Of a stretch of 56,341 nt of DNA, positions 1 to 8,269 are shown piece after piece. The notes beneath the pieces were generated by a model. It did not search any database and was not told where the DNA came from. It worked only from the letters and a program-made list of their open reading frames with translations. The stretch covers positions 1-56,341 of the forward strand of contig JAZRTC010000038.1 in NCBI GenBank assembly GCA_045651865.1, written 5' to 3'. Numbering within the stretch: the first letter of the stretch is position 1; each line of letters begins with the position of its first letter. Made by a program: the position numbers and the translations under genes. Source of the stretch: RGIG1959 sp045651865. GTDB lineage: Bacteria > Bacillota > Clostridia > Oscillospirales > Acutalibacteraceae.

Positions 1-341
1 TCCGACTTAACGTCAACCGCATTATTATGATCACCTTTGCCATTGGCTCGGCTTTGGCGGCCTTTGCAAGCCTTTTCTACCTCATGTCGATCCCCTCGGT
101 CAACCCCACTTTGGGTGCCATGCCCGGCATCAAGGCGTTCACGGCGGCGGTCATCGGCGGTATCGGGTCGATCCCCGGCGCGATGCTCGGTGGTCTGCTG
201 ATGGGTATTGTCGAAGCGGTTGCGCAGAAATTCCCGCTGATTGCGCCTTATACCGATGCGATCGAATTTCTGATTCTCATTATCATCCTTCTTGTTCGTC
301 CGACAGGATTGATCGGTAAGAAACGGAGGGAGAAAGTCTGA
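1..341 (+). CDS. livH: Branched-chain amino acid ABC transporter permease LivH, C-terminal part (5' cut by window edge)
   Basis: The reading frame is open from the first bases of the window, so the gene starts upstream. The visible ~113 residues form the end of a LivH-type inner-membrane permease: the segment GAMPGIKAFTAAVIGGIGS followed by IPGAMLGGLLMGIVEA is the conserved cytoplasmic loop and last membrane segments of the family, and the protein ends in a basic tail (KKRREKV). LivH pairs with LivM to form the channel of a leucine/isoleucine/valine importer. Its stop overlaps the start of livM (TGATG), which indicates translational coupling in a liv operon. The substrate-binding protein gene is not in the window and is expected upstream. 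Confidence 0.93.
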   Translation, partial: RLNVNRIIMITFAIGSALAAFASLFYLMSIPSVNPTLGAMPGIKAFTAAVIGGIGSIPGAMLGGLLMGIVEAVAQKFPLIAPYTDAIEFLILIIILLVRPTGLIGKKRREKV

Positions 342-1474
342 TGAGCAAGTTAAAAGCAATCAAATGGAAGCATTACATCAACTACATTTTGGTTGGTGCG
401 GCGGCGATTTTCTTCACCGTTTCGTCTTTTGCGGGAGGACTCAACTCCTCCACGCTGGTTCTTCTTGAAAAAATCACCATTGCCATTATGCTGGCGGTGT
501 CGCTGTCGATGGTCGTCGGTTTTCTCGGCGAGCTGTCGCTCGGTCACGCAGGCTTTATGTGCGTAGGTGCCTATCTCGGCGGTAAAACCGCTGTGATGCT
601 GGAGCCCACGCTCGGCGCATGGCCGACGCTTGTGATCTCGTTGCTTGTCGGCGGTGCCGTGGCGGCGGTATTCGGTCTCATCATCGGTTTGCCTGCTTTG
701 CGTCTGCGCGGTGACTATCTGGCGATTGTGACACTTGCTTTCGGCGAGATCATGCGTTCGCTGTTTATGAACTCCAGTGAGGAGACTTTCGGCGGCGCTC
801 TCGGTTTCAGCACCGAGCGCTTTGACAAGCATTATCTGTTCATCGTGGCGTTTGTGCTGGTGCTGGTGTGCCTGGCGGTGTCCCAGAACCTGATCCGCTC
901 CAAGCACGGCCGCGCGATCACCTCTATCCGTGACAATGAGATTGCCGCCAGAGCGACGGGTATCAATGTCACGAAGTACAAGCTGATCGTGTTCACGGTG
1001 TCGTCGTTCTTTGCGGGTATTGCGGGTGTGCTGTACAGCTACTCCAACACCACCGTGCAGAGCGATGTGTTCGACTACAACTACTCCATTTCCATCCTCG
1101 TGATGGTGGTGCTCGGCGGTATGGGCAATATCACGGGTTCCATCCTTGCCGCAACGGTTATCACCTGGGCGCAGGTCTGGCTGCAGACCATCCTGACGGG
1201 TGATCTTGCGGTGCTGCAGAATGTGGTTTACGCGCTGATCACCATCGTGGTCGTCATCTATAATAACGCGCCCGCGCTCAAGGGCTTCCGCGAGAAGTAC
1301 AACCTGCAGAAGTTCCTCAAAAAGATCCGTCGTCCCAATCCTGCCAGCGTCAACGATGACGAGGCAAAATGGGATCGCGTGCCGACAAAGATCGATATGG
1401 ACGAAGTGCTGTCGACCGATCTGCAGATGTCGTCGCCCTTCACTCCCGACAAACCCGATAAGGAGGGGAAATAA
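341..1474 (+). CDS. livM: Branched-chain amino acid ABC transporter permease LivM
   Basis: 377-residue permease with about 8-10 hydrophobic segments. It carries the family signature GFLGELSLGHAGFMCVGAY near residue 60 and the ABC-interacting loop around GRAITSIRDNEIAARATGIN near residue 190, the latter typical of LivM. It forms the second half of the membrane channel with LivH. The C-terminal ~60 residues after the last membrane segment form a charged cytoplasmic tail (from about residue 320), longer than in the E. coli protein. The start overlaps the livH stop by one base, and livG begins at the base after this stop. The substrate is inferred from family membership; binding specificity cannot be read here. 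Confidence 0.95.
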   Translation: MSKLKAIKWKHYINYILVGAAAIFFTVSSFAGGLNSSTLVLLEKITIAIMLAVSLSMVVGFLGELSLGHAGFMCVGAYLGGKTAVMLEPTLGAWPTLVISLLVGGAVAAVFGLIIGLPALRLRGDYLAIVTLAFGEIMRSLFMNSSEETFGGALGFSTERFDKHYLFIVAFVLVLVCLAVSQNLIRSKHGRAITSIRDNEIAARATGINVTKYKLIVFTVSSFFAGIAGVLYSYSNTTVQSDVFDYNYSISILVMVVLGGMGNITGSILAATVITWAQVWLQTILTGDLAVLQNVVYALITIVVVIYNNAPALKGFREKYNLQKFLKKIRRPNPASVNDDEAKWDRVPTKIDMDEVLSTDLQMSSPFTPDKPDKEGK

Positions 1475-2245
1475 ATGGCTGAAGTCGTTTTAAAAACCGA
1501 AAATCTCGGTATCTCCTTCGGCGGTCTGAAAGCGGTACAGAATCTCGATCTTGAGATTAAAAAAGGTCAGCTTTACGGCCTTGTCGGCCCCAACGGTGCG
1601 GGCAAGACGACCGTGTTCAATATGCTGACGGGCGTGTATAAGCCTACCACGGGTCGCTTCTTCCTGTGCGGCGAAAACCTCACGGGCAAAAGTCAGGAGA
1701 CTATCAACCACAAGGGCATCGCCCGTACCTTCCAGAATATCCGTTTGTTCAACAATATGACCGTCATCCGCAATGTGATGGTCGGTCTGCACAATCAACC
1801 CGAGTTCAAGTGCGGTGTGTTCACCAGCATGTTCCGCTTCCCCAAGCACTTCAAAGTGGAAAAGGCGATGCGTGAGCGCGCCAAGGAGATCCTGCGCATT
1901 GTGGGTCTTGAGGAGGAGCGCAACATCCTGTCGTGCAACCTGCCTTACGGCAAACAGCGTAAGCTCGAGATCGCCCGTGCGCTGGCGACCAACCCGAAGC
2001 TGCTTTGCCTTGACGAGCCTGCGGCAGGTATGAACCCCAACGAAACCGCCGATCTGATGGAGATCGTGCGACACATCCGCGACAACTACGATGTCACCAT
2101 CCTGCTCATCGAGCACGATATGAAATTCGTGTCGGGACTGTGTGACGAGATCACGGTGCTCAACTTCGGCACGGTGCTCGCGCAGGGTACGCCCGAGATC
2201 GCCCTGAACGATCCCGAAGTCATCAAAGCGTATATAGGAGGATAA
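1475..2245 (+). CDS. livG: Branched-chain amino acid ABC transporter ATP-binding protein LivG
   Basis: 256-residue ABC ATPase. The Walker A is GPNGAGKTT (about residue 38). The segment GIARTFQNIRLFNNMTV is the Q-loop region typical of LivG. The signature is altered: LPYGKQRKLEIARAL replaces the usual LSYGQQRRLEIARAL. Walker B is LLCLDEPAAGMNP and the switch histidine lies in IEHDM. It energises the LivHM permease as a heterodimer with LivF. An SD-like aaggagggg lies 7-10 bases before the ATG, inside the end of livM. The gene order livH-livM-livG-livF is the classical one. Confidence 0.96.
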   Translation: MAEVVLKTENLGISFGGLKAVQNLDLEIKKGQLYGLVGPNGAGKTTVFNMLTGVYKPTTGRFFLCGENLTGKSQETINHKGIARTFQNIRLFNNMTVIRNVMVGLHNQPEFKCGVFTSMFRFPKHFKVEKAMRERAKEILRIVGLEEERNILSCNLPYGKQRKLEIARALATNPKLLCLDEPAAGMNPNETADLMEIVRHIRDNYDVTILLIEHDMKFVSGLCDEITVLNFGTVLAQGTPEIALNDPEVIKAYIGG

Positions 2246-2249
2246 CACC

Positions 2250-2972
2250 ATGGCATTATTGGAAGTAAAAGACCTGTCCGTGTACTACGGTGTTATCCAG
2301 GCACTTAAAGATGTCAGCTTTGAAGTCAATCAGGGCGAGATCATCGCGCTGATCGGCGCTAACGGCGCAGGTAAGACCACCATCCTGCATACCGTCAGCG
2401 GTTTGCTGAAAGCCAAAAGCGGCAGCATCCTGTTCGGCGAAGGCGAGGATAAGACCGACCTGACCAAAACGCCCGCGCACAAGATCGTGTCGATGGGTAT
2501 GGCGCATGTGCCCGAAGGCCGCCGCATTTTCCAACAGCTGACCGTGGCGGAAAACCTCATGATGGGCGCGTTCACCCGCAAGGATAAGGCGGAAATCGCG
2601 CAGTCGCTCGAAACCGTGTATGAGCATTTCCCGCGCCTGAAAGAGCGTGAAAAGCAGATTGCCGGTACGCTGTCGGGCGGTGAACAGCAGATGCTTGCGA
2701 TGGGTCGTGCGCTGATGTCCAAGCCGACCATTATGCTGATGGACGAACCGTCAATGGGTCTGTCGCCGTTGTATGTGTCGGAGATTTTTGCCATCATCCG
2801 CGAGATCAACAAGCAGGGCACCACGGTGCTTCTTGTCGAACAGAACGCGAAGATGGCGCTGGAGATCGCCAACCGTGCGTATGTGCTGGAAACCGGTGCG
2901 GTTCGTATGAGCGGTGACGCTCACGAACTCGCCGATAACGAGGATGTCAAAAAGGCATACCTTGGAGGATAA
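2250..2972 (+). CDS. livF: Branched-chain amino acid ABC transporter ATP-binding protein LivF
   Basis: 240-residue ABC ATPase, last gene of the liv operon, four bases after livG with an SD (taggagg) inside the livG end. Walker A is GANGAGKTT, and GMAHVPEGRRIFQQLTVAEN is the LivF-specific Q-loop stretch. The signature is LSGGEQQMLAMGRAL, Walker B IMLMDEPSMGLSP, and the switch region VEQNAKMAL has Gln-Asn instead of the usual His, as is normal for LivF. It pairs with LivG. A rho-independent terminator follows directly. Confidence 0.96.
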   Translation: MALLEVKDLSVYYGVIQALKDVSFEVNQGEIIALIGANGAGKTTILHTVSGLLKAKSGSILFGEGEDKTDLTKTPAHKIVSMGMAHVPEGRRIFQQLTVAENLMMGAFTRKDKAEIAQSLETVYEHFPRLKEREKQIAGTLSGGEQQMLAMGRALMSKPTIMLMDEPSMGLSPLYVSEIFAIIREINKQGTTVLLVEQNAKMALEIANRAYVLETGAVRMSGDAHELADNEDVKKAYLGG

Positions 2973-2980
2973 AGTGAATA

Positions 2981-3013
2981 AAAAAACACCATCCGCGAGG
3001 ATGGTGTTTTTTT
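2981..3013 (+). terminator. Rho-independent terminator of the liv operon
   Basis: AACACCATCC / GGATGGTGTT stem with a GCGA loop, preceded by A's and followed by seven T's, nine bases after the livF stop. The flanking A and T tracts make it usable from both directions. Confidence 0.9.
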
Positions 3014-3097
3014 ATGTCTGATAAAAGATAAGAGAGACTAGAAACGGTGTCCGCTATGCGGACGGATCGGAAACGCCCTTACGGGTGTTGCACGCCG

Positions 3098-3319
3098 TTA
3101 TTTTGCTTTTTTGCTGGTTTTCACTTTCTCCAGATCCTCTTTGTCGATCCATTCTTCGGTGAATCCGCAGGTGCAGCAGACATAACGGTTGACATTCACA
3201 GTGGAAAAGATGGATTTCCCTGTCGGCAGATTGTTGCCGACACCGTAAGCGCCCGTGTAGCCGTCAAACCGCACGATATCCGTGTTGTGGCATTTCGGGC
3301 AGATTTTGGTCGTTTTCAT
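3098..3319 (-). CDS. Small zinc-ribbon protein
   Basis: 73-residue protein beginning MKTTKICPKCHN. Two Cys pairs, CPKC (residues ~7-10) and CCTC (~53-56), are spaced as in a zinc ribbon; the rest is polar with a Lys-rich tail. The start at 3319 is chosen because AAGGAG lies 8 bases upstream; the longer open frame upstream has no ribosome site. It lies 59 bases downstream of the nucleotidase gene on the same strand and may be co-transcribed with it. Function unknown; proteins of this type are usually annotated as hypothetical or nucleic-acid-binding. Confidence 0.7.
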   Translation of the reverse strand: MKTTKICPKCHNTDIVRFDGYTGAYGVGNNLPTGKSIFSTVNVNRYVCCTCGFTEEWIDKEDLEKVKTSKKAK

Positions 3320-3378
3320 AACATCAAAACTCCTTTTTTTCGGTGATGCAGGGGAGGGTCTGTATGACGCGTTTCGTC

Positions 3379-5268
3379 TTATTTTGCGCGCTTCTTCTTG
3401 CGGCGCACGATGGCGACAACGACCCACACGATCGCGGCGATGACGACTGCAATCACTACAAGAACAATAACCGTAAATTTGTTCGCGTTTCGCAGAAGAT
3501 CAGCGGGAGCGACGCTGGCGTACACAACTTTGCGGTTGTCGGGCTTCTCATACTGCGCGTTTACGGAGCCGCCCATATTCCGCAGATACGAGGCGATGGC
3601 ATACCATTCCTTGACGGGATTGCCGTTTGCATCGCGCACGACATGGTTGACCAGTTCATCCGCGGCAATGGGGTTGCCGTCCTTGTCTTTCGGGGTGATG
3701 GACAGCAGACCGAAGGATTTTTCCTTGACCGAGCCGAGCATCTGTCCGGCATACATACCCGTGACAATGCGGTACATCTTGTCGTCTTCAATGGCTTCGA
3801 GCGTGCCGTCCGCGCGGCGAAGCATTGCGTAATCGACCTTGTTGAAGATCATACGGTTTGTGTTGAACGAATATTCCACACCCGAGAAGAACAGTTGCGC
3901 CGCTTTCATAATCGGTTGCACCGACGCATCGACTTCCAGTGCGTTTTTCAGCTCCGCACCGGTGATATACACGGCAACGAGTTCACCCTCCGTGCCGACG
4001 CCGAGCGACGCGGCATTGAACACATCCGAGGTGGTGACATTGCCAAGCGGCAATGTCTCACGGATGACACCTGCCGCTGTCAGCGCCACATCAACAGGCT
4101 CGCCCGATGCTTCCTCCACCGCGACTTTATACGCGTCGGCAAACAGGTTGCCGAGGGTGGATTCGTGCTGGGTTGCGTACACTTCGTCCACCGTGTCAAA
4201 GGTGTAGGGATTATTCACGACAACTTCGTCAAAACCGAAGCCGTAGGCATCCAGATAGCCTGTCTCGACATGGCGCTTGAAGACATCGACTTTTTGTGCA
4301 ATGGCAGGATCTTCGCTGACGGTTTCATCCACGGGGATCAGCTCATAGCTTGCCATGGTCGCCGTGCCGTCTGCGGCAATGGACAGGTTGGCAACGCCGA
4401 GGTTGCGGCCGTATTCACCTGCCGACACAACAAATGTGTTGCCCACGGTGATGGGTTCGTTGTGCGTCGAATGCGTGTGACCTGAGATGATGAGATCGAT
4501 GCCCGTTACGGCTTTGGCAAGCTCCACATCCTCGCCCTCGGTGCCGTCGGTGCCGCTGTGGGAGAGGCAGATCACGACGGGATCGGCGTTGTAGGTCTTC
4601 TTGCAATCCGCAACAGCCGCGTCGACGGTTGCCTGCGCAGTGGTGATCGGATCGGCATACACCATACCGGAGTTGGGAGCACAATCGTTGGAGTCGTCAC
4701 CGACGATGCCGAAAATGGCATAGTATACACCGCCGCGCTCAAGCAGGATGTAATCGGCAACGCCGTAATTGTTCAGGGCATCCTGCATCAGCTTGGATTT
4801 ATCGGTATAGCCTTCCTCACCCTCTTGCGGAGGCAGGTAGTTGGCGTCGACAATCGCGGGCAGGCGATCGCCGCTTTTTACAGCGTTGTTCAGCATCGTG
4901 GCAAGACCTTCGGGCAGGTAGTCGAATTCGTGGTTGCCGAAGGTGGTCACATCGTAGCCCATCGCGCCCATCAGGCGAAGCTCGGTAGCACCCTGCGCAA
5001 ACGCCGTCTGGAACAGCGAACCCATCGAGAAATCGCCGCCGTCCACGAGGATTGCGTCGGGGTGTTTTTCTTTTTGCTCGCGAATGACGGTCATCAGTCG
5101 TGCATAACCGCCGAATTCGCCGCCGTCGGTGTCACGGGACGGCAGAAAATGCGAGTGCAGGTCGTGGGTGAACAGCACAGTCACGGTTTGCGGTGCCTGT
5201 GCCGCCGATACGGGGATCGCCGCAAACAGCATCAGCGCGGCAAGGAGCAGGGTAAACAAGCGTTTCAT
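3379..5268 (-). CDS. Surface 5'-nucleotidase / bifunctional metallophosphatase (UshA family)
   Basis: 629 residues. It has a signal peptide (residues 1-22, cleavage near SAA-Q), then a calcineurin-like metallophosphatase domain with metal motifs FTHDLHSH (33-40), VDGGDFSMG, FGNHEFD and GHTHSTHN. A 5'-nucleotidase C-terminal domain (~330-530) follows, and a single C-terminal membrane helix (~595-618) with a basic tail anchors it. Family members hydrolyse nucleoside 5'-monophosphates or related phosphoesters outside the cell for phosphate and nucleoside salvage; the exact substrate is not readable. It has its own promoter at 5302-5330. The C-terminal helix instead of LPXTG places it on the membrane outer face. 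Confidence 0.9.
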   Translation of the reverse strand: MKRLFTLLLAALMLFAAIPVSAAQAPQTVTVLFTHDLHSHFLPSRDTDGGEFGGYARLMTVIREQKEKHPDAILVDGGDFSMGSLFQTAFAQGATELRLMGAMGYDVTTFGNHEFDYLPEGLATMLNNAVKSGDRLPAIVDANYLPPQEGEEGYTDKSKLMQDALNNYGVADYILLERGGVYYAIFGIVGDDSNDCAPNSGMVYADPITTAQATVDAAVADCKKTYNADPVVICLSHSGTDGTEGEDVELAKAVTGIDLIISGHTHSTHNEPITVGNTFVVSAGEYGRNLGVANLSIAADGTATMASYELIPVDETVSEDPAIAQKVDVFKRHVETGYLDAYGFGFDEVVVNNPYTFDTVDEVYATQHESTLGNLFADAYKVAVEEASGEPVDVALTAAGVIRETLPLGNVTTSDVFNAASLGVGTEGELVAVYITGAELKNALEVDASVQPIMKAAQLFFSGVEYSFNTNRMIFNKVDYAMLRRADGTLEAIEDDKMYRIVTGMYAGQMLGSVKEKSFGLLSITPKDKDGNPIAADELVNHVVRDANGNPVKEWYAIASYLRNMGGSVNAQYEKPDNRKVVYASVAPADLLRNANKFTVIVLVVIAVVIAAIVWVVVAIVRRKKKRAK

Positions 5269-5301
5269 AACTATCGCCTCATTTCAAAATAAATCGTCTA
5301 G

Positions 5302-5330
5302 ATTGTACCATATATATAAGGAATGTGCAA
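5302..5330 (-). promoter_or_regulatory. Promoter of the nucleotidase gene
   Basis: On the minus strand TTGCAC (5325-5330) and TACAAT (5302-5307) are separated by 17 bases, with an extended -10 TGG just before TACAAT. It lies 34 bases from the ATG. Confidence 0.65.
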
Positions 5331-5440
5331 GTGGGTGCAGGGATGCGGCACGGGCAGTTTGCAAGGCAATCCGTTTCAAGCAAAACGCCCTCTGTTTTCG
5401 GCTCGCCGGCGGCAGATTGCCGCCCCTGCAATCCCGCCGT

Positions 5441-5477
5441 TTTGCGTAATATATCGACCTTCGATATATTACGCAAA
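5441..5477. repeat. Perfect 17-bp inverted repeat with 3-base loop
   Basis: TTTGCGTAATATATCGA and its exact reverse complement flank CCT. It lies in the divergent 318-bp region between the nucleotidase gene (minus) and the ACT-protein operon (plus), about 40 bases upstream of the operon's -35. It lacks a T tract, so it is not a normal terminator. It could be a regulator site or a palindromic dispersed repeat. The rest of the divergent region contains only the two promoters. Confidence 0.7.
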
Positions 5478-5515
5478 TAATATGAAAAAACTTTCCCCAA
5501 AACCCCAATTAAGGC

Positions 5516-5544
5516 TTGCAATTCTTGGAAAACCGTGGTATATT
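5516..5544 (+). promoter_or_regulatory. Promoter of the pheB-hom-thrB-lysC operon
   Basis: TTGCAA (5516-5521), 17-base spacer, TATATT (5539-5544), with TGG before the -10. It lies 42 bases upstream of the first ATG. Confidence 0.75.
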
Positions 5545-5586
5545 GTATGTCACAACGATACAACCGTGCGCGGGTGGTGGACAACT

Positions 5587-6048
5587 ATGGCAGAAAACAA
5601 GACCCCCGGAAAGCTCCTTTTGGTCGATGCGTCGGTGCTTCCCGATGTGTTTGAAAAGGTGCTTGCCGCCAAGGCTTTGCTCGCTTCGGGCGAGGTAGAC
5701 TCGGCATCCGAGGCGGCGCGAATGGCGGGACTGTCCCGCAGTGCGTTTTACAAATACAAAAACATGGTGTTCCCTTACGACGCGGACGGCGCGGGACACA
5801 TCCTGACGGTGCATTTTGTGCTGTCCGACCGCACGGGCGTGCTGTCGTCGGTACTGACGGCATTTGCCCAAGCGGGTGCCAATGTGCTGACCGTCAACCA
5901 GAACATCCCTGCCGACGGCGCGGCGTCCGTTTCCATTTCGGCGCGTACCGACCGCCTGCAGATGCCGCCCGAGCAGTTCCTGCAACAGCTCAAGCAGATT
6001 GCGGGCGTCAGGCGTATTTCCCGCATCGGCGGCGAAAGCGCCAAGTAA
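5587..6048 (+). CDS. ACT domain protein of the PheB/UPF0735 family
   Basis: 153 residues. The N-terminal ~65 residues contain a helix-turn-helix-like stretch, ASEAARMAGLSRSAFYKYK (about 39-57), characteristic of the PheB family. The C-terminal ~80 residues form an ACT domain (ILTVHFVLSDRTGVLSSVLT onward) that in this fold binds amino acids. The start at 5587 is chosen because homology begins there; the long upstream extension runs through the promoter. It is the first gene of an operon with homoserine dehydrogenase, homoserine kinase and aspartokinase, so an amino-acid-sensing role in aspartate-family metabolism is a reasonable inference. DNA binding is not proven for this family. Confidence 0.82.
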   Translation: MAENKTPGKLLLVDASVLPDVFEKVLAAKALLASGEVDSASEAARMAGLSRSAFYKYKNMVFPYDADGAGHILTVHFVLSDRTGVLSSVLTAFAQAGANVLTVNQNIPADGAASVSISARTDRLQMPPEQFLQQLKQIAGVRRISRIGGESAK

Positions 6049-6079
6049 TTCACAAAACAACACGAAGAGGTGTATTGAT

Positions 6080-7306
6080 ATGGTATCCATTGCGATTATG
6101 GGCCACGGTGTGGTCGGCTCGGGCGTTGCCGAGGTATTGCTCACCAACGCCGACAGCATCGCAAAAAAAGCCGGCGACGGCATCGAGGTCAAGCGTATTC
6201 TCGACCTGCGCGAGTTCCCCGACAGCCCGCTTGCCGACCGTTTCACAAAAGATTTCAACGAAATTCTGAACGATGCCGACATCCGCATTGTCGTGGAGAC
6301 GATGGGCGGTCTGCATCCGTCGTATGAGTTTGTCAAGGCGTGCCTCGAAAACGGCAAAAGCGTCGTGACCTCCAACAAGGAGCTGGTCGCGGCAAAGGGC
6401 GACGAACTGCTCGCCATTGCAAAAGCAAACAACCTCAACTTCCTGTTTGAGGCATCGGTCGGCGGCGGCATCCCGATTTTGCGTCCGCTGGATCAGTGCC
6501 TTGCCGCCAATGAGGTCTGCGAAATTGCAGGTATTCTCAACGGCACCACGAACTTTATGCTGACCAAGATGATCGACGAGGATATGCCGTTTGACGATGC
6601 GCTGAAGCTCGCGCAGGATCTCGGCTACGCCGAGCGTGAGCCGTCGGCGGACATCGACGGTCACGATGCGGCGCGCAAGATCTGTATTCTCGCGTCGCTC
6701 GCGTTCGGTCGTCATGTGTTCCCCGATCAGGTGCATACCGAAGGCATCCGCGGCGTTTCGCTTGAGGATGTGGTCAACGCCGGCAAAATCGGCGGCGTGA
6801 TCAAGCTGATCGGTCGTGCAAAGAAGCAGGGTGACAACATTTCCTGCATTGTGGCGCCGATGGTCGTCAAGGAAGACAACCTCCTTGCGCAGGTGCGCGA
6901 TGTATTCAACGGCATCATGGTGCGCGGTAATATGCTGGGTGATGTGATGTTCTACGGTCGCGGCGCGGGCAAGCTCCCGACAGCATCGGCGGTGGTTGCG
7001 GATGTCATCGACGAAGTCAAGCATATGCAAAAGCGCAAGATGCTGTTCTGGGAAGGCGGCGCCCCCGATTATGTGCTGCCGTACACCGATGACAGCACCG
7101 CGGCGATGGTGCGTCTCAAGGCGGCACAGCCCGCAACCGTCAAAGCGGCGGTGCTGGCGGCGTTTGGCGATGTGCAGTGGATCGACACCGCGACGGCAGA
7201 TGAGTTGTGCTTCGTCACCCCTGTCATGAATGAGAAAGCACTCAGCGATACGCTTTCGGGTCTGTGCGGCGCACAGATTGTCAGCTGTATCCGCATTGCC
7301 GAATAA
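6080..7306 (+). CDS. hom: Homoserine dehydrogenase
   Basis: 408 residues. An N-terminal NAD(P)-binding motif GHGVVGSG (about residues 8-15) is followed by VVTSNKELVA (catalytic-domain lysine) and the signature ILNGTTNFMLTKM near residue 155. A C-terminal ACT-like domain (~340-408) probably senses threonine. The enzyme reduces aspartate semialdehyde to homoserine in the cytoplasm. The start at 6080 has a weak gaggtg site; the upstream extension overlaps the preceding gene and lacks homology. It lies 31 bases after the ACT protein and 14 before thrB. Confidence 0.95.
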   Translation: MVSIAIMGHGVVGSGVAEVLLTNADSIAKKAGDGIEVKRILDLREFPDSPLADRFTKDFNEILNDADIRIVVETMGGLHPSYEFVKACLENGKSVVTSNKELVAAKGDELLAIAKANNLNFLFEASVGGGIPILRPLDQCLAANEVCEIAGILNGTTNFMLTKMIDEDMPFDDALKLAQDLGYAEREPSADIDGHDAARKICILASLAFGRHVFPDQVHTEGIRGVSLEDVVNAGKIGGVIKLIGRAKKQGDNISCIVAPMVVKEDNLLAQVRDVFNGIMVRGNMLGDVMFYGRGAGKLPTASAVVADVIDEVKHMQKRKMLFWEGGAPDYVLPYTDDSTAAMVRLKAAQPATVKAAVLAAFGDVQWIDTATADELCFVTPVMNEKALSDTLSGLCGAQIVSCIRIAE

Positions 7307-7320
7307 GGATATACTATATT

Positions 7321-8217
7321 ATGATTAAAGTAACCGTTCCCGCGTCCAGCGCGAACCTCGGTGCGGGTTTTGACGCACTGGGACTGGCGTTGACGCTCTA
7401 TAATACCGTGTGGATGGAAGAAGCGGACGGCTGTCATATTGAAGCGGTCGACGGCTCGGATATCCCTACGGATGAATCCAATATGATCTATCAGGCGGCA
7501 AAGGGACTGTATGAGCGATGCGGACACCCGTTCAAGGGACTGCACATCCTGCAGGAGAACAACATCCCGATGACCAGAGGTTTGGGTAGCTCGTCGGCGT
7601 GCCTTGTGGCAGGATTGCTCGGCGCGAACACGCTTCTCGGCTCACCCTTGTCGCGCGCCGATCTGCTCGATCTGGCGGCAAGTATGGAAGGTCATCCCGA
7701 TAATGTTGCGCCGGCGATGTGCGGCGGTCTTGTCACCTCGGTGATGGAAGGCGGCAAGGTGCATTCGGTGTCGGTACCCGTGTCGGAGCGCATCCGCTTT
7801 GCGGTGTTTATCCCCGATTTTGAGTTGAAGACATCGGTGGCGCGTGCGGCGCTTCCCGAGATCGTGTCCCGCGAGGACAGCGTGTATAACCTGTCGCGCG
7901 CGGCACTGATGACCGCCTCGCTCTTCTCGGGCAGTCTGGAAAATCTGCGGTTCGGTGTGCAGGATCGCCTGCATCAGCCGTATCGCTTCCCCATGATCGC
8001 GGGCGCTGAACAGCTCTTCTACACGAGCTATGACCTCGGCGCGTACGGCGTGTGCATCAGCGGTGCGGGTCCCTCGATCCTTGCCATCGTGGACGATGCC
8101 CACGCAGAAGAATTTGTTGTCAAAGCGAAAGAGCGCTTATCGTCGCTGTCGCTCGAAAACTGGCAGGTTCACCTGTTTTCGTGCGATGCGCATGGCGCAA
8201 CGGTCGCATTTGAATAA
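7321..8217 (+). CDS. thrB: Homoserine kinase
   Basis: 298 residues, GHMP kinase family. The N-terminal VPASSANLGAGFDALGLAL is the ThrB signature, and the ATP-binding GHMP motif is TRGLGSSSACLVAGLLGAN (about residues 84-102). The C-terminal glycine motif GVCISGAGPSILAI lies near residue 240. It phosphorylates homoserine with ATP on the way to threonine. Start at 7321 with aagga 8-10 bases upstream. Threonine synthase is not in the window. Confidence 0.95.
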   Translation: MIKVTVPASSANLGAGFDALGLALTLYNTVWMEEADGCHIEAVDGSDIPTDESNMIYQAAKGLYERCGHPFKGLHILQENNIPMTRGLGSSSACLVAGLLGANTLLGSPLSRADLLDLAASMEGHPDNVAPAMCGGLVTSVMEGGKVHSVSVPVSERIRFAVFIPDFELKTSVARAALPEIVSREDSVYNLSRAALMTASLFSGSLENLRFGVQDRLHQPYRFPMIAGAEQLFYTSYDLGAYGVCISGAGPSILAIVDDAHAEEFVVKAKERLSSLSLENWQVHLFSCDAHGATVAFE

Positions 8218-8269
8218 TATGACAATATGAGGGTGTCATCACCCTGATATAGAAAGGACTGGTTCAACA

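Noticed and set aside
3040..3070. GTCCGC/GCGGAC hairpin after the zinc-ribbon gene as a terminator
   Set aside because: Short stem and no real T tract on the minus strand; not strong enough to call.
3343..4485. 380-codon plus-strand frame opposite the nucleotidase
   Set aside because: Shadow frame; metallophosphatase motifs are on the minus strand.
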